Part shown: positions 8,256 through 17,376 of the stretch, piece after piece
How the letters are laid out: each line of letters opens with the position of its first letter
How positions within the stretch are numbered: the first letter of the stretch is position 1
Translations under genes and position numbers: made by a program
Notes under the pieces: model-generated
Told to the model about the DNA's origin: nothing
Seen by the model: the letters and a program-made list of their open reading frames with translations, nothing else
Databases searched by the model: none
NCBI GenBank assembly: GCA_030653985.1
Contig: JAURYJ010000054.1
Span: 62,001 to 126,000, forward strand
DNA length: 64,000 bases
Direction of reading: 5' to 3'
Source: Methylobacter sp.
Lineage (GTDB): Bacteria > Pseudomonadota > Gammaproteobacteria > Methylococcales > Methylomonadaceae

Positions 8256-9944
8256 TTATAGGGGGTGTTCCAGACCCGCGCCTGGCGTAAAATAAGCCTG
8301 TCCGCACTCATGGCTGACAAAATGCTCGCTATCGGTTTGATTAAAACTGACATCACCCACGGCAAAATTATCCAGGCTTAAATTATAAAACTGGTCGTAA
8401 TAGGCTTGAACATCTCGTTTGATATGCGGATGAAACTGCGCTTGTATTGTTTGCGTTGTCCCCTGACGGCGTTGCCAAATAACGCCCTGTTTAACCACCA
8501 GTTCGCCGTTCTTGAACAGCAAATCAACCTCAGTAAACATGGCTTCCTTGTCGGCTTGCTCACTGTAGACGGCAATATCGGCAATCGCGCCGGGCATTAA
8601 ATGCCCGCGATCATGCAGCCCCAATAGTCGTGCGGCGGCGGTGCGGGTCATGGTGGCGATTTCGTACAGGGTAAATTGTTTTTTCAAGTCTTTTAACAAG
8701 CTCATGGCAACGGCTTCCTGATTTAGCTTGGACATACATTCCAGACGAAAATCACTATCCATCAACAAGCGGATCAAATACGGATAGCGCGTGAACGGCC
8801 CGCCATTGGGATGATCGGTAGTAAAAAACAAGCGCCACGGGTCTTCGGCCAGTAAGAAAATTTCCAGGCCAATCAGCCATTGCAGGCTATTCACAAAACT
8901 TTTTTCCTGATAACGGTACGGAACAACGCCGCCGCTACCTTCGCACTCGGCATCCCAGACCACCCATTTGTTGGGCGAAGCGTCATGACGGCGGCTGTAC
9001 TGAGCAATCACGTCACCGGAAATGGTCACTGTCTGGCCAAAAATCACCTGGCCAACATCCATGGTGATATTACGATGCTTGTTAAAGCCGTCAATCAATT
9101 TGGCCGCCGCCGATGAAAAGCCTCGGACGCCTTCAGCTCCATAACCATAAAACTGAATATGCGCCAGGTGCATCGGCAAGCCTTGCGCGGCTTCCATGGT
9201 GGCGATAGCGGTATCGACATTGCCGGGAATGCCCAAGTTATTGCAATGCACATGCACCGGATGCGGCAGTTGAATCTCGCAAGCTGCGCGTTGCAGCGTT
9301 TGCAAAATGTGCCGGGAACTGACGCCATAATCCGGCACTACATCATCCAGATCAAAACTGCGTGCATTCGATTTGAAGGCATTGGCGCCACCGGCATTAA
9401 TCACCTTTAAACCGAGACAACGGGTCGCATGTAAGGTCCAGGCTACATAATCGTTGATTTGGTTTTGGCTGGCTCTGCCGCGCATTAGCCGCAGTAAAAA
9501 ATCATCGTTACCGAGAATTGCCAGACCTGCTGTGTCAATAATCGGAATATCCGCCATTTGTAAATGCGCATCCAGGGCATTGGCGGGCAATACTGCAGGT
9601 TCAACCACAGTGGTGTAACCCATCTGCGCATAGCGATAGCCGATTTCCGTGGTTGACCAACGCGCGGTACTAAAGGCATGACCTAATTTTCGCGCCATAA
9701 AGTTGCGGTGTTGTTCAGGTAACAACAAACGCGCGGTATTGACGTTGCCACCGGCAATGTGACTGTGAATATCAATCGCGCCCGCCATAACGACTTTGCC
9801 GGAGACATTATAATCAGCGGTAATCGTTTCACCTGAATCGGGCGCGGATATAATCACACCACCGCGTATAAACAGATCCTGAACCGCGCCATTCAAACCT
9901 TGAGCGGGATCAAAAATCCGCCCGCCTGTTAAGCGCGTTAGCAT
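8256..9944 (-). CDS. fhcA: Formylmethanofuran dehydrogenase / formyltransferase-hydrolase subunit A
   Basis: About 562-residue amidohydrolase matching FwdA/FhcA, the subunit that hydrolyses formyl-methanofuran to formate in the tetrahydromethanopterin pathway of methylotrophs. The binuclear metal site looks intact: HSH at residues 60-62, the lysine segment LGLKVINAGG near 175, VHVHCNNLG near 235, HLAHIQFYGYG near 265 and TTDHPNGGPF near 370. The start is the ATG at 9942-9944, which overlaps the stop of the upstream GTPase by 7 nt; an in-frame TTG at 9959 is less likely. No fhcB, fhcC or fhcD is adjacent. Instead two COG0523 GTPases flank it. Whether this is the main FhcA or a paralogue cannot be seen here. 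Confidence 0.88.
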   Translation of the reverse strand: MLTRLTGGRIFDPAQGLNGAVQDLFIRGGVIISAPDSGETITADYNVSGKVVMAGAIDIHSHIAGGNVNTARLLLPEQHRNFMARKLGHAFSTARWSTTEIGYRYAQMGYTTVVEPAVLPANALDAHLQMADIPIIDTAGLAILGNDDFLLRLMRGRASQNQINDYVAWTLHATRCLGLKVINAGGANAFKSNARSFDLDDVVPDYGVSSRHILQTLQRAACEIQLPHPVHVHCNNLGIPGNVDTAIATMEAAQGLPMHLAHIQFYGYGAEGVRGFSSAAAKLIDGFNKHRNITMDVGQVIFGQTVTISGDVIAQYSRRHDASPNKWVVWDAECEGSGGVVPYRYQEKSFVNSLQWLIGLEIFLLAEDPWRLFFTTDHPNGGPFTRYPYLIRLLMDSDFRLECMSKLNQEAVAMSLLKDLKKQFTLYEIATMTRTAAARLLGLHDRGHLMPGAIADIAVYSEQADKEAMFTEVDLLFKNGELVVKQGVIWQRRQGTTQTIQAQFHPHIKRDVQAYYDQFYNLSLDNFAVGDVSFNQTDSEHFVSHECGQAYFTPGAGLEHPL

Positions 9945-10933
9945 GTTGATACTCTGCAACTGTCTAATGCATCATGTATTTCTTGCTTAGGCAGGTTGCG
10001 CCCGATAAAGACCAGCACCGACTGGCGAATTTCATTGACTTCCCAAGGTACGCCAATACTGTCTGCCAATAACATGTGTACGCCTTGGTAAATTACTTTA
10101 CGATCACAGCCTGCGATATGCACGATACCTTTATAGCGCAATAAATCGTTACCGTAATCCCTGATCATCACATCCATAAAGCCGATGATTTTTGCCGCAT
10201 CAAATGCCTGGTCGGTGCGATACACAAAAGAAGTGATACCTGCATCGTGTTCATGGCTGACATCGTCCAGAAAATCGGGCTCAATTTCCAGAATGGCGTT
10301 GAGATTAAAGCCACGTATATCGAGAATTTCACTGATGTCGGTTTCACCAAAATGAGCATGGGCAATCGGCGCACGGGCGTTGATGGCGCGTAATCGCGCT
10401 TCCAAGGCGGCCAGTTGTTCCGGCGTGATCAAATCGGTTTTGGATAATAACAAACGGTCGGCAAAGCCAATCTGTTCTTCTGCCTCATGGTTATCATCAA
10501 GTTGTTTGAGGGCATGTTTGGCATCAACGACGGTAATAATTGCATCCAGTAAATAATAATCACTAATATCCCGTTCCACAAAAAACGTTTGCGCGACGGG
10601 CGCGGGGTCTGCAAGTCCCGTGGTTTCAATAATGACCCGTTCAAAATGCAGCGAGCCGTTTTCGCGTTTTTCGGCCAGCTCGCCCAAAATGCGTACCAGA
10701 TCACCACGCACTGAGCAACAAATGCAGCCATTGTTCATTTCAACGATTTGCTCTTCGCCCTGAATGAGCAGGTCATTATCAATCCCTGCTTCGCCGAATT
10801 CATTTTCAATGACAGCAATGCGTCGACCATGTTCTTCGGACAGAATACGGTTTAACAGCGTGGTTTTTCCTGCGCCTAAAAAACCGGTCAAAATCGTGAC
10901 GGGAACAGGTGTGGAGCGATTGGAATCTAACAT
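9938..10933 (-). CDS. COG0523-family GTPase (metallochaperone), fhcA-linked copy 2
   Basis: 331-residue G3E GTPase with P-loop GFLGAGKTT, the ENEFGEAGID segment, CxCC motif NGCICC near residue 72, switch IIETTGLADPAP and the nucleotide motif SKTD. It resembles the YjiA/CobW branch. It opens an operon in which fhcA starts inside its last codons and a second COG0523 gene follows fhcA. Its upstream region (10934-11121) has no Zur palindrome I can defend; there is one possible half-site, GGTTATAA near 10952. The family role is metal insertion; the client is inferred. Confidence 0.87.
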   Translation of the reverse strand: MLDSNRSTPVPVTILTGFLGAGKTTLLNRILSEEHGRRIAVIENEFGEAGIDNDLLIQGEEQIVEMNNGCICCSVRGDLVRILGELAEKRENGSLHFERVIIETTGLADPAPVAQTFFVERDISDYYLLDAIITVVDAKHALKQLDDNHEAEEQIGFADRLLLSKTDLITPEQLAALEARLRAINARAPIAHAHFGETDISEILDIRGFNLNAILEIEPDFLDDVSHEHDAGITSFVYRTDQAFDAAKIIGFMDVMIRDYGNDLLRYKGIVHIAGCDRKVIYQGVHMLLADSIGVPWEVNEIRQSVLVFIGRNLPKQEIHDALDSCRVSTC

Positions 10934-11012
10934 TGGATTTCCTAGGATAGGGGTTATAAAGAATTATTTTCGGCAATAAATACAAGCAAATTAATCCGTA
11001 AAATGAGAAGTT

Positions 11013-11110
11013 AGGCAAGACGCAAAAATAAACCGCTACTTTTATAGGATGTGCTGAACGGCAGTGAAGCGCATCCTACGGGGGTATTTTATTTATTGCG
11101 AGTTACCTTA
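11013..11110 (+). repeat. Dispersed repeat, copy A, with nested REP-like hairpin
   Basis: The left part AGGCAAGACGCAAAAATAAA and the right part GGGGTATTTTATTTATTGCG recur as the inverted complement at 17377-17440. Copy A carries a nested element at 11045-11078 with ends TAGGATG / CATCCTA; a near-copy of that element lies at 56824-56855. It sits between the fhcA operon and the DUF1826 gene. Confidence 0.9.
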
Positions 11111-11121
11111 CGGTGTGAATC

Positions 11122-11799
11122 TCAGCCAAAATCGAGCGTTAACAATAAGCGTCTTGACGCGCCTGATGGTAATTGTGGCGAGCGATGCACTGCGCCATGT
11201 TGCTCATTGCCTTCCCAATAGGACCCTTTAAGTAAACCAATTGCATAGGCCGGCATGGTTTGTATGACATTCGTATCCATAATCAGACCCGAGAGTTCAT
11301 CACTTAAACCGCCTGACCCGCCAGCCAGTTTATGCCGGTCGACATAAGCCTCTTCCAGCCACTCGGTGCCAATTTCTCCGTAGGTGCAAACCATCCTGCA
11401 GGTCACCGAGTCAACATGAAATCTGGGGCACATGGCGTTATCCAAGGTGCGCAAACGCAAACCAACCCGCTCCAGTTCGAATAAATCGCAATAAAGCGCC
11501 GTTAAACTGGCCACGTCTTTGCAAAATGCGCGATAACCCGGTAAATGCCCTGTTTGAGGTAGCAAGCTAAAGAAATTGAACGATGCAAAATCAATGCTTT
11601 CAACAAAACTGATTGGATTGGGAAGTTTTAACAAATGCCCAACAAAGCTTTTCAACTCATTATCAACTTGACGCTCTACCACGCAAAGATTGATGACGGG
11701 GTGATAAATCTGGGCTAAATCCGCCAAGTTGTTAGAATGATAAGCGCGGGAAACTGGCGTTATTAAATATTGTTCGGTAGCAACCATGACGGCCCTCAT
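11122..11799 (-). CDS. DUF1826 family protein (zinc-regulon associated)
   Basis: 225-residue protein with the DUF1826 core CPRFHVDSVTCRMVCTYG near residues 123-140, followed by GTEWL and a C-terminal HRSP..SGASRRLLLTLDF segment. The conserved Cys and His residues suggest metal binding, but no activity is established to my knowledge. DUF1826 genes are known to cluster with COG0523 GTPases and Zur-regulated genes, as here. Its start overlaps the stop of the ZIP transporter by 4 nt (ATGA), so the two are translationally coupled. Confidence 0.8.
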   Translation of the reverse strand: MRAVMVATEQYLITPVSRAYHSNNLADLAQIYHPVINLCVVERQVDNELKSFVGHLLKLPNPISFVESIDFASFNFFSLLPQTGHLPGYRAFCKDVASLTALYCDLFELERVGLRLRTLDNAMCPRFHVDSVTCRMVCTYGEIGTEWLEEAYVDRHKLAGGSGGLSDELSGLIMDTNVIQTMPAYAIGLLKGSYWEGNEQHGAVHRSPQLPSGASRRLLLTLDFG

Positions 11800-12581
11800 T
11801 GACTCAGTAAAGTGTGTTCCAGCATGATAATTGACTGCATAAAGCCAATACCTAAGCCAAAGATAATGGTTTGTCCCACCAAATTGGCTATCGTGGAATG
11901 TTCATGCAACGCCGGTATCATGTCGGTAGCGGCAATATAGATAAAGCCACCCGCAGCTATCGGCAGTAAGAAAACTAACGACGATTCAGCCAGTTGGCTG
12001 AACAACAGGGTAAAAACAGCACCTGCCACCACCGTCAGCGAGCAATAAAAGTTGTACAGCACGGCTTTTTTCGGTGAATAACCGCCATACATCAGTGCAC
12101 CGACATCGCCGATTTCTTGCGGGATTTCATGGGCAATAATTGCCAGCGTCGTAGTAAAGCCCATTACGGGATCGACCAAAAAACTGCCGCTAATCAAAAT
12201 CCCATCGACAAAATTATGCACGGCATCACCCATCAGATTCATCTTGGCAATCGGGCGAATATCATGTTGTTGGCCGAGCACATCGACATGATGGTCATGC
12301 CGCCAACGCACCAGTTTTTCCAGCACAAAAAATAACAACATCCCTAATAATACCGTTAAACAGACCGTGGAAATTGAGCCTTGCCTGGCGACCGCATCGG
12401 GAATCAGGTGAATAAACGCATCGCCCAACAACACCCCCACTGCCAGTGCGACTAAATAAGGAATGATGCGTTTAAGCCGTTCCGGCTCAATCCAGAACGC
12501 AAACATGCCACTCATTGAAGTAAGACTGACTAAAAAGCTCGCGCCGATAGCACCAGCGTAAGTTTCAAAGGTTAGATTCAT
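11796..12581 (-). CDS. ZIP-family zinc transporter
   Basis: 261-residue inner-membrane transporter with about eight hydrophobic segments. The ZIP metal-binding signatures are present: HNFVDG in the fourth and HEIPQEIGD in the fifth membrane helix, with a His-rich cytoplasmic loop (RWRHDHHVD) between helices 3 and 4. ZIP proteins import Zn(II) and sometimes other divalent metals. It is followed by the DUF1826 gene with a 4-nt overlap. A frameshifted fragment of a second ZIP copy lies just upstream. Confidence 0.9.
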   Translation of the reverse strand: MNLTFETYAGAIGASFLVSLTSMSGMFAFWIEPERLKRIIPYLVALAVGVLLGDAFIHLIPDAVARQGSISTVCLTVLLGMLLFFVLEKLVRWRHDHHVDVLGQQHDIRPIAKMNLMGDAVHNFVDGILISGSFLVDPVMGFTTTLAIIAHEIPQEIGDVGALMYGGYSPKKAVLYNFYCSLTVVAGAVFTLLFSQLAESSLVFLLPIAAGGFIYIAATDMIPALHEHSTIANLVGQTIIFGLGIGFMQSIIMLEHTLLSQ

Positions 12582-12594
12582 AGCTTTTCATTAA

Positions 12595-12817
12595 CTAATA
12601 AAGTTTTTGGGCACATAAAAAATTATGGCGTGAGCTATAAATGAAACTGGCAATGGCATTGGGCAGCAGATGTATTAATGCATCGGCTAATAACACGGCC
12701 AGCACTAAAGGAAACAATCTGCTTTAAACGCTTGTTCTCAATCCGGAGCGATAACACACCCAAGCTAATCAACAACAGCGCTCCCAGTGTATGAACTGTG
12801 TGATCAAGAGTGTTCAT
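12595..12817 (-). pseudogene. N-terminal remnant of a second ZIP transporter gene
   Basis: The first ~35 codons ([20 protein letters not shown] ... RIENKRLKQIV) match the start of the neighbouring ZIP gene. After a frame change near 12720 the other frame continues the homology (LADALIHLLPNAIAS, compare GDAFIHLIPDAVA in the intact gene) and then stops at 12595-12597. The rest of the gene is missing. It overlaps the end of the COG0523 gene by 14 nt. This is a decayed, truncated duplicate of the ZIP gene. Confidence 0.82.
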
Positions 12818-14012
12818 CAGCTAGCCAGGCCGGGAAATTATCCCGGTAGGTTTGCCATGCGTCTGCACCGGCAGATAATTCAGTATCGCTCAATAAGCAC
12901 TGATCCAATTCCTGACGCGCTTGGTCAATGTCGATATTTTGGCCGATGAAGACAAGCTCCTGACGACAGTCACCAAAAGGCGCTTGCCAATTAGCGCGAA
13001 TGTCAGTGATATATTCTTCCGGCCACTCTGCTTCCGGCACCGACGCCCACCAACGGCCAGCACAGCCATGTTGCATGGTGCCGCCCGCTTGGGACCAGTT
13101 ACCTACCCACTCGGGCCGCGAGGCCAGCCAGAAAAAGCCTTTGGAACGTAGCAAAGTGCCGTTATGCCAATCCTCACGATGCAAATAATCGTAAAATCGC
13201 TCAGGATGAAACGGCTTGCGGGCGGCGTACACAAAGCTCGAAATACCGTACTCTTCGGTTTCCGGAGTATGGCTGCCGCGTATTTCTTGCAGCCAACCCG
13301 ACGCTTGCTCGGCTTGTTCGAAATTGAAGCGTCCGGTGTTGATGATTTTTTGTAGAGGCACTTGCCCCATCATCATCGGGATAATTTCAGCGTCGCGATT
13401 TAAGGATTTAAGAATAGCTGTTAAATTCGCCAGTTCGTCGACGCACACCAAATCGGCTTTAGAAATCAGAATCACGTTGCTGAATTCAACTTGTTCGACC
13501 AGTAAATCGGCAATGTTGCGTTCATCATCAATGCCCAGTTCGGCATTGATGTCTTTCAATGATTGCGCTTCAAGGTAATCCCGCATGAAGTTAACCGCAT
13601 CGACCACCGTCACCATCGTGTCCAGTCTGGACATATCCGACAAGCTCAGGCCATCTTCATCCCGAAAAGTAAAGGTTTCGGCAATCGGCATAGGCTCTGC
13701 GATACCAGTCGATTCAATTAGCAAATAATCAAAACGCCCTTCTTTAGCTAGCTGCCCGACTTCTATCAACAAGTCTTCACGCAAGGTGCAGCAGATGCAG
13801 CCGTTGCTCATTTCCACCAGTTTTTCTTCAGCGCGATTGAGGGTGACCTCATTTTTAACGAGCGCGGCATCAATGTTGATTTCGCTCATGTCATTAACGA
13901 TCACGGCTATTTTTAAGCCCTCCCGGTTGGCGAGAATGTAATTGAGCAGCGTGGTTTTGCCTGCGCCTAAAAATCCTGACAGAACCGTGACGGGTAGTTG
14001 TTTGGTTTGCAT
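12804..14012 (-). CDS. COG0523 GTPase, ZigA/YciC-type zinc chaperone
   Basis: 402-residue G3E GTPase of the long ZigA/YciC type. Motifs: P-loop [20 protein letters not shown], CxCC (NGCICC), IESTGIAEP and nucleotide motif SKAD. The C-terminal CobW domain carries the subgroup signature [11 protein letters not shown] and [15 protein letters not shown]. Members are zinc-starvation induced and are thought to deliver scarce zinc to priority clients. A perfect Zur palindrome lies 33 bp upstream of the start, so Zur repression is likely. Confidence 0.92.
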   Translation of the reverse strand: MQTKQLPVTVLSGFLGAGKTTLLNYILANREGLKIAVIVNDMSEINIDAALVKNEVTLNRAEEKLVEMSNGCICCTLREDLLIEVGQLAKEGRFDYLLIESTGIAEPMPIAETFTFRDEDGLSLSDMSRLDTMVTVVDAVNFMRDYLEAQSLKDINAELGIDDERNIADLLVEQVEFSNVILISKADLVCVDELANLTAILKSLNRDAEIIPMMMGQVPLQKIINTGRFNFEQAEQASGWLQEIRGSHTPETEEYGISSFVYAARKPFHPERFYDYLHREDWHNGTLLRSKGFFWLASRPEWVGNWSQAGGTMQHGCAGRWWASVPEAEWPEEYITDIRANWQAPFGDCRQELVFIGQNIDIDQARQELDQCLLSDTELSAGADAWQTYRDNFPAWLADEHS

Positions 14013-14044
14013 ATTGTGTGTTGAAGAAGATCGATCAATTTATG

Positions 14045-14061
14045 ATGTTATAACATAACAT
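14045..14061. promoter_or_regulatory. Zur box upstream of the ZigA-type GTPase
   Basis: Perfect 7-3-7 palindrome ATGTTAT-AAC-ATAACAT. It matches the gammaproteobacterial Zur operator core (ATGTTATA..TATAACAT) and lies 33 bp upstream of the minus-strand start at 14012. Confidence 0.88.
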
Positions 14062-14301
14062 TTTATATCAAGTAACGTGCATGAAATAAAATTACCCATG
14101 AAATGTTGTGTAGCGGCTGATTTACCCGAAAGATGCATGGCAGAAATAGCCATGCATGAATTCGCCCGACAAATACTCAAGTTTTTCTTGGCTCTCTACA
14201 AAGTGACTGCTCTATTACAGTATTTTCAAATTCAGTTAATGACTAAAATAACCACTATGCCTATTGAAACTATGGTGTGACGGGAGTGCAAGCTTGGCCT
14301 A

Positions 14302-14343
14302 AAGCACCTACTTTTGGTGCTTGCCAATGCAGGCAAAGCCTGC
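14302..14343. repeat. Twin hairpins downstream of the TonB receptor gene
   Basis: AAGCACC (14302-14308) pairs with GGTGCTT (14316-14322), and GCAGGC (14329-14334) with GCCTGC (14338-14343). The flank GGAGTGCAAGCTT recurs near 19770, so this is one of the dispersed intergenic repeats. It may act as a terminator for the receptor gene, though no T-run follows. Confidence 0.55.
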
Positions 14344-14424
14344 ACCCCAGCGACAATATTGTTTTATTACTTAATGGTGACATAGCCTTTTAATAGTTAG
14401 TCATCAAAATTGAAACCGCTGTAA

Positions 14425-16497
14425 TTAGTAACTAATCCGAATACCTATCTCAGCACTGCGTCCTGGTTCTGGAGCGAAATTACGCAGATACGAAGTAGAA
14501 TTACGGATATTTTCATTCAGCATGTTCTTGCCTTTTGCAAACAGCAGCATTTCCGAATCGCCCAAGCTCGCCAAGCGGTACTGGGCACCCAAATTAAGCA
14601 ATAAATAAGACGCAGTGCTGGTCTCATTTTCGCCTGCATGAGTTTGTGCCTCGCCACGGGTCAACCGGGCATTAGTTGACCAATCACTTTTCTCGTAGCT
14701 GAGTTGCAAACCATAGCGTAGCGGCGGCATACGCGGCACATTATTGCCCTGTTCAAAGGTGCCGCGCGTGTAGTCGCCGAATAAGGTCAGATCGACTGCG
14801 CCGTAACGGTTTTGCATCAGCGGGAACACGGTTTGGGCTTCAAAGCCTTTAAAGACAGCCGCTGCCTGCTGAGTGTTCAGCAACGGAAAGCACTCATCGC
14901 AATCCATATCGGAGCTTTGAAAAACGCCATCATCTTTATTAAATAATTGATCGGAAGAACGCTGCTGGTAAATATAATTGCCCACCCAGTTATGAAACAG
15001 GTTAATGTCGGCTGTCATCCAGGCCGCATTAAAGCGATAGCCCAGGTCGATGTTATTGGAATTTTCCGTGTTTAAATTGGCATTGCCTTGTTCATAGCTG
15101 CGCGTCGCATGATGAAAACCCTCAGTAAACAATTCCTGCACCTGCGGCGCACGTTGTGAATGGGTAAAGCCCAGGCTCATCTGGTGCTGGTCGGTAATAT
15201 CCCATAACGCTGAGGCGGAGCCGCTCACGGGTATATGAGAAACGCTAGCCAAACCTTCAGGATCAATCGTTTGCCACTCAACACGCCCGCCCAATTCATA
15301 GGTTACCGGGCCATTTTCGAGAGACTCCACGACAAAAATGCCGTAAGAATTAGTGTTAGATTTCGGTATAACCTTGCCTTCTTCGCCTAAACCTACAAAT
15401 TGGCTGTTAAGGGATTGAAAGCCGGCTACGCCTTTAATCGCGCCAATAGGTTGATGCTCAAGTTCGAGGCGGCTTTCAAATGACTCATTCAAAAAGGTGG
15501 TACCGGCAACACCTCCCTCCATTTCCACATGCTTATAGTCGGTATAACCGAATTTCAGCCGAACTTCTTCGGCAAAGGCGAACGGCTTATTCAGTTGCCC
15601 CTTGAAATCATATTTAGTTTGCGTTAAATCGACGTTTACCGGCGCTTCACCATGGCCATCCGGTGGAATGCCGTAGTTTTTTTCCAGGCTGTTGATGGAC
15701 GCACCGACCAAACCGGCATCGCCTATCATCGATAAACCGACGGAGCCGCCGCGCGAACGGGCATGGGTGTTATCAATCAATCCTGATGAATTTTGCAATT
15801 CACCGGCTGGCAGACTGTTAAAGCTGGGATCATGTAAGCGGACAGCCGCTTCATCAATCGCCGTTCCGCCGATATGCGTATTGCCTTGGTCGCGATAAAA
15901 AGCATCGACATGATAAGCAAAACCGTTTTTGCCGCCTTCGAGTTTAAGCGCGCTGGACGTTTCATTGGTTGCCGAATCATAACGTTGCTCACCGGCTCCG
16001 CCGATCAGCTTGTCGGGAACCCGTTCGGGAATCCGGTTGTCGATTACGTTGACCACGCCACCGATAGCGCCACTGCCATACAGCAGCGTCGAGGGTCCGC
16101 GCAGCACTTCAATCCGTTCGGCCAGAATCGGATCAACCCCATTGGCATGATCCGGGCTTAAAGACGACACATCATTATTACCCAGACTATTTTGCATGAC
16201 TCGCACCCTGGGCCCTGACTGCCCACGAATGACCGGGGTACCGACTCCAGAACCGAATGATTGACTGGTAACGCCCAGTTCATTCTTTAGCGTATCGCCG
16301 ATAGTTGTGCCCACGCTCATGCGCAACGCATCGCCAGTCAACACTGTCACCGGTTTGGCTGATTTTGCCGTGGTATGCTTGATACCCGAACTAATAACAA
16401 CGATCTCATCCAGTTGTTGGACATCATTGTCAGCTGCACTGGCGTTACTGCTCAAGGCTCCGGTCGATAAGAAAAGGATAGTGAGTTTTTTATTCAT
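14425..16497 (-). CDS. TonB-dependent outer-membrane receptor, ZnuD-like
   Basis: 690 residues with a signal peptide cleaved after about residue 21 (SNASA), a TonB-box-like segment (DEIVV), a plug domain near 45-160 (VIRGQSGPRVRVMQ ... LRGPSTLLYGSGAIGGVVNVID) and a 22-strand barrel ending in the aromatic/hydrophobic C-terminus RISY. A loop carries DMDCDECFP, a possible metal ligand. It lies between a Zur box and other zinc genes, so zinc or zinc-complex uptake across the outer membrane is the best reading; another Zur-controlled substrate is not excluded. Confidence 0.87.
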   Translation of the reverse strand: MNKKLTILFLSTGALSSNASAADNDVQQLDEIVVISSGIKHTTAKSAKPVTVLTGDALRMSVGTTIGDTLKNELGVTSQSFGSGVGTPVIRGQSGPRVRVMQNSLGNNDVSSLSPDHANGVDPILAERIEVLRGPSTLLYGSGAIGGVVNVIDNRIPERVPDKLIGGAGEQRYDSATNETSSALKLEGGKNGFAYHVDAFYRDQGNTHIGGTAIDEAAVRLHDPSFNSLPAGELQNSSGLIDNTHARSRGGSVGLSMIGDAGLVGASINSLEKNYGIPPDGHGEAPVNVDLTQTKYDFKGQLNKPFAFAEEVRLKFGYTDYKHVEMEGGVAGTTFLNESFESRLELEHQPIGAIKGVAGFQSLNSQFVGLGEEGKVIPKSNTNSYGIFVVESLENGPVTYELGGRVEWQTIDPEGLASVSHIPVSGSASALWDITDQHQMSLGFTHSQRAPQVQELFTEGFHHATRSYEQGNANLNTENSNNIDLGYRFNAAWMTADINLFHNWVGNYIYQQRSSDQLFNKDDGVFQSSDMDCDECFPLLNTQQAAAVFKGFEAQTVFPLMQNRYGAVDLTLFGDYTRGTFEQGNNVPRMPPLRYGLQLSYEKSDWSTNARLTRGEAQTHAGENETSTASYLLLNLGAQYRLASLGDSEMLLFAKGKNMLNENIRNSTSYLRNFAPEPGRSAEIGIRISY

Positions 16498-16562
16498 AGT
16501 TTTTTAAGCGTGTTTCCTGAAAAATATCATCCACCAACCGAATGAAAACGGCATCGTAAATA

Positions 16563-16579
16563 ATGTTATAACATAACAA
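16563..16579. promoter_or_regulatory. Zur box upstream of the TonB receptor gene
   Basis: ATGTTAT-AAC-ATAACAA, one mismatch from the perfect palindrome at 14045-14061, positioned 66 bp upstream of the receptor start. Confidence 0.85.
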
Positions 16580-16614
16580 CCAGAAAGCCTGACTGCGTTT
16601 AAAAAAGCACAGGA

Positions 16615-17130
16615 TCAGTGTTGCTCTCCCGCCATGGTTTGCGTGCACTTTACGCATATTCCGTGAATTTCGAGAGCCTTGCTATGGACAATGAAGTCGG
16701 CCTGTTTGATTTCCTGAGATAGCGCCTGCATGACTTCCGGTGCTGAGCGCTCCTCCACTTCCTGACAGTTATTGCAGATCAGTAGCAACTGCTCATGCTG
16801 ATGGGCCGAACAACGGCAACCGACAAAAGCATTGAGACTCTCGACCCGGTGAACCAGGCCCTGTTCGATCAAAAAATCGAGGGCGCGATAAATCGTCGCC
16901 GGTTTTGCCGCGTCCATCTGAGGCTTGATGCGGTCCAGCAGTTCGTAAGCTTTAACGGCTTTATGATTTTCCCAGATCAATTCCAGCACTTGATGGCGTA
17001 TCGGCGTTAATTGCACCCCGCGCACCACGCACAAATGCTCGGCAGTCCCTAATGCCTCGCTGACACATTTTTTATGATCGTGTCCTGAAGCATAGGAGTC
17101 ATCATGGCTTGCTTGGGCAGGTGTGTTCAT
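16615..17130 (-). CDS. zur: Zinc uptake regulator Zur (Fur family)
   Basis: 171-residue Fur-family repressor. It has a winged helix near residues 30-95 (LTPIRHQVLELIWENHKAVKAYELLDRI; PATIYRALDFLIEQGLVHRVE), the structural-zinc cysteines ICNNC and GICVKC, and the sensory region HQHEQLLLIC. The His-rich N-terminal extension (SHDDSYASGHDHKK) is longer than in E. coli Zur. A Zur palindrome lies about 27 bp upstream of its start, so autorepression is likely. Its location beside the ZnuD-like receptor, the ZigA-type GTPase and ZIP favours Zur over Fur. Confidence 0.92.
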   Translation of the reverse strand: MNTPAQASHDDSYASGHDHKKCVSEALGTAEHLCVVRGVQLTPIRHQVLELIWENHKAVKAYELLDRIKPQMDAAKPATIYRALDFLIEQGLVHRVESLNAFVGCRCSAHQHEQLLLICNNCQEVEERSAPEVMQALSQEIKQADFIVHSKALEIHGICVKCTQTMAGEQH

Positions 17131-17156
17131 TGCAAAAACCGTTTAGCTGAAATCGA

Positions 17157-17175
17157 GCGTTATATTATAACATTC
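17157..17175. promoter_or_regulatory. Zur box upstream of zur
   Basis: GTTATA-T-TATAAC (17159-17171) with flanking GC..AT, matching the inner part of the Zur operator. It differs in half-site spacing from the two boxes at 14045 and 16563. Confidence 0.75.
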
Positions 17176-17301
17176 GGCTTGGTTTTTCAACACAACTTGC
17201 TACGTTAGAGAGATAGTCAGAGTATTATCCGAATCGAGCTGAAAAAATCATTTACCACAGAGAACACGAAGGACACGGAGAAAATAACTGCATTAATAGC
17301 T

Positions 17302-17359
17302 CTGGTTCCCACCCGGAGCGTGGGAACCAGTCAAAAAGCGCGAATAAATTCGCGCCCAC
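17302..17359. repeat. Two adjacent dispersed palindromes
   Basis: CTGGTTCCCAC (17302-17312) pairs with GTGGGAACCAG (17320-17330). Immediately after lies GCGCGAATAAATTCGCGC (17338-17355) with flank CCAC. The second element recurs near 23445, 38944 and 57600. Confidence 0.85.
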
Positions 17360-17376
17360 AAACGATCATAACGGGT

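Larger units (their letters stand above)
14013..14424. other. 412-bp intergenic region, no gene
   Basis: It contains the Zur box of the ZigA-type gene (14045-14061) and two hairpins at 14302-14343 downstream of the TonB receptor gene. A plus-strand frame at 14077-14280 has no recognisable family, no ribosome binding site and overlaps nothing conserved; I do not call it. Confidence 0.7.

Noticed and set aside
10934-11121. A Zur box in front of the fhcA operon
   Set aside because: Only a half-site-like GGTTATAA is present without a matching second half.
14077-14280. 67-codon plus-strand ORF downstream of the Zur box
   Set aside because: No ribosome binding site or recognisable domain, and it lies in the Zur-controlled upstream region of a minus-strand gene.
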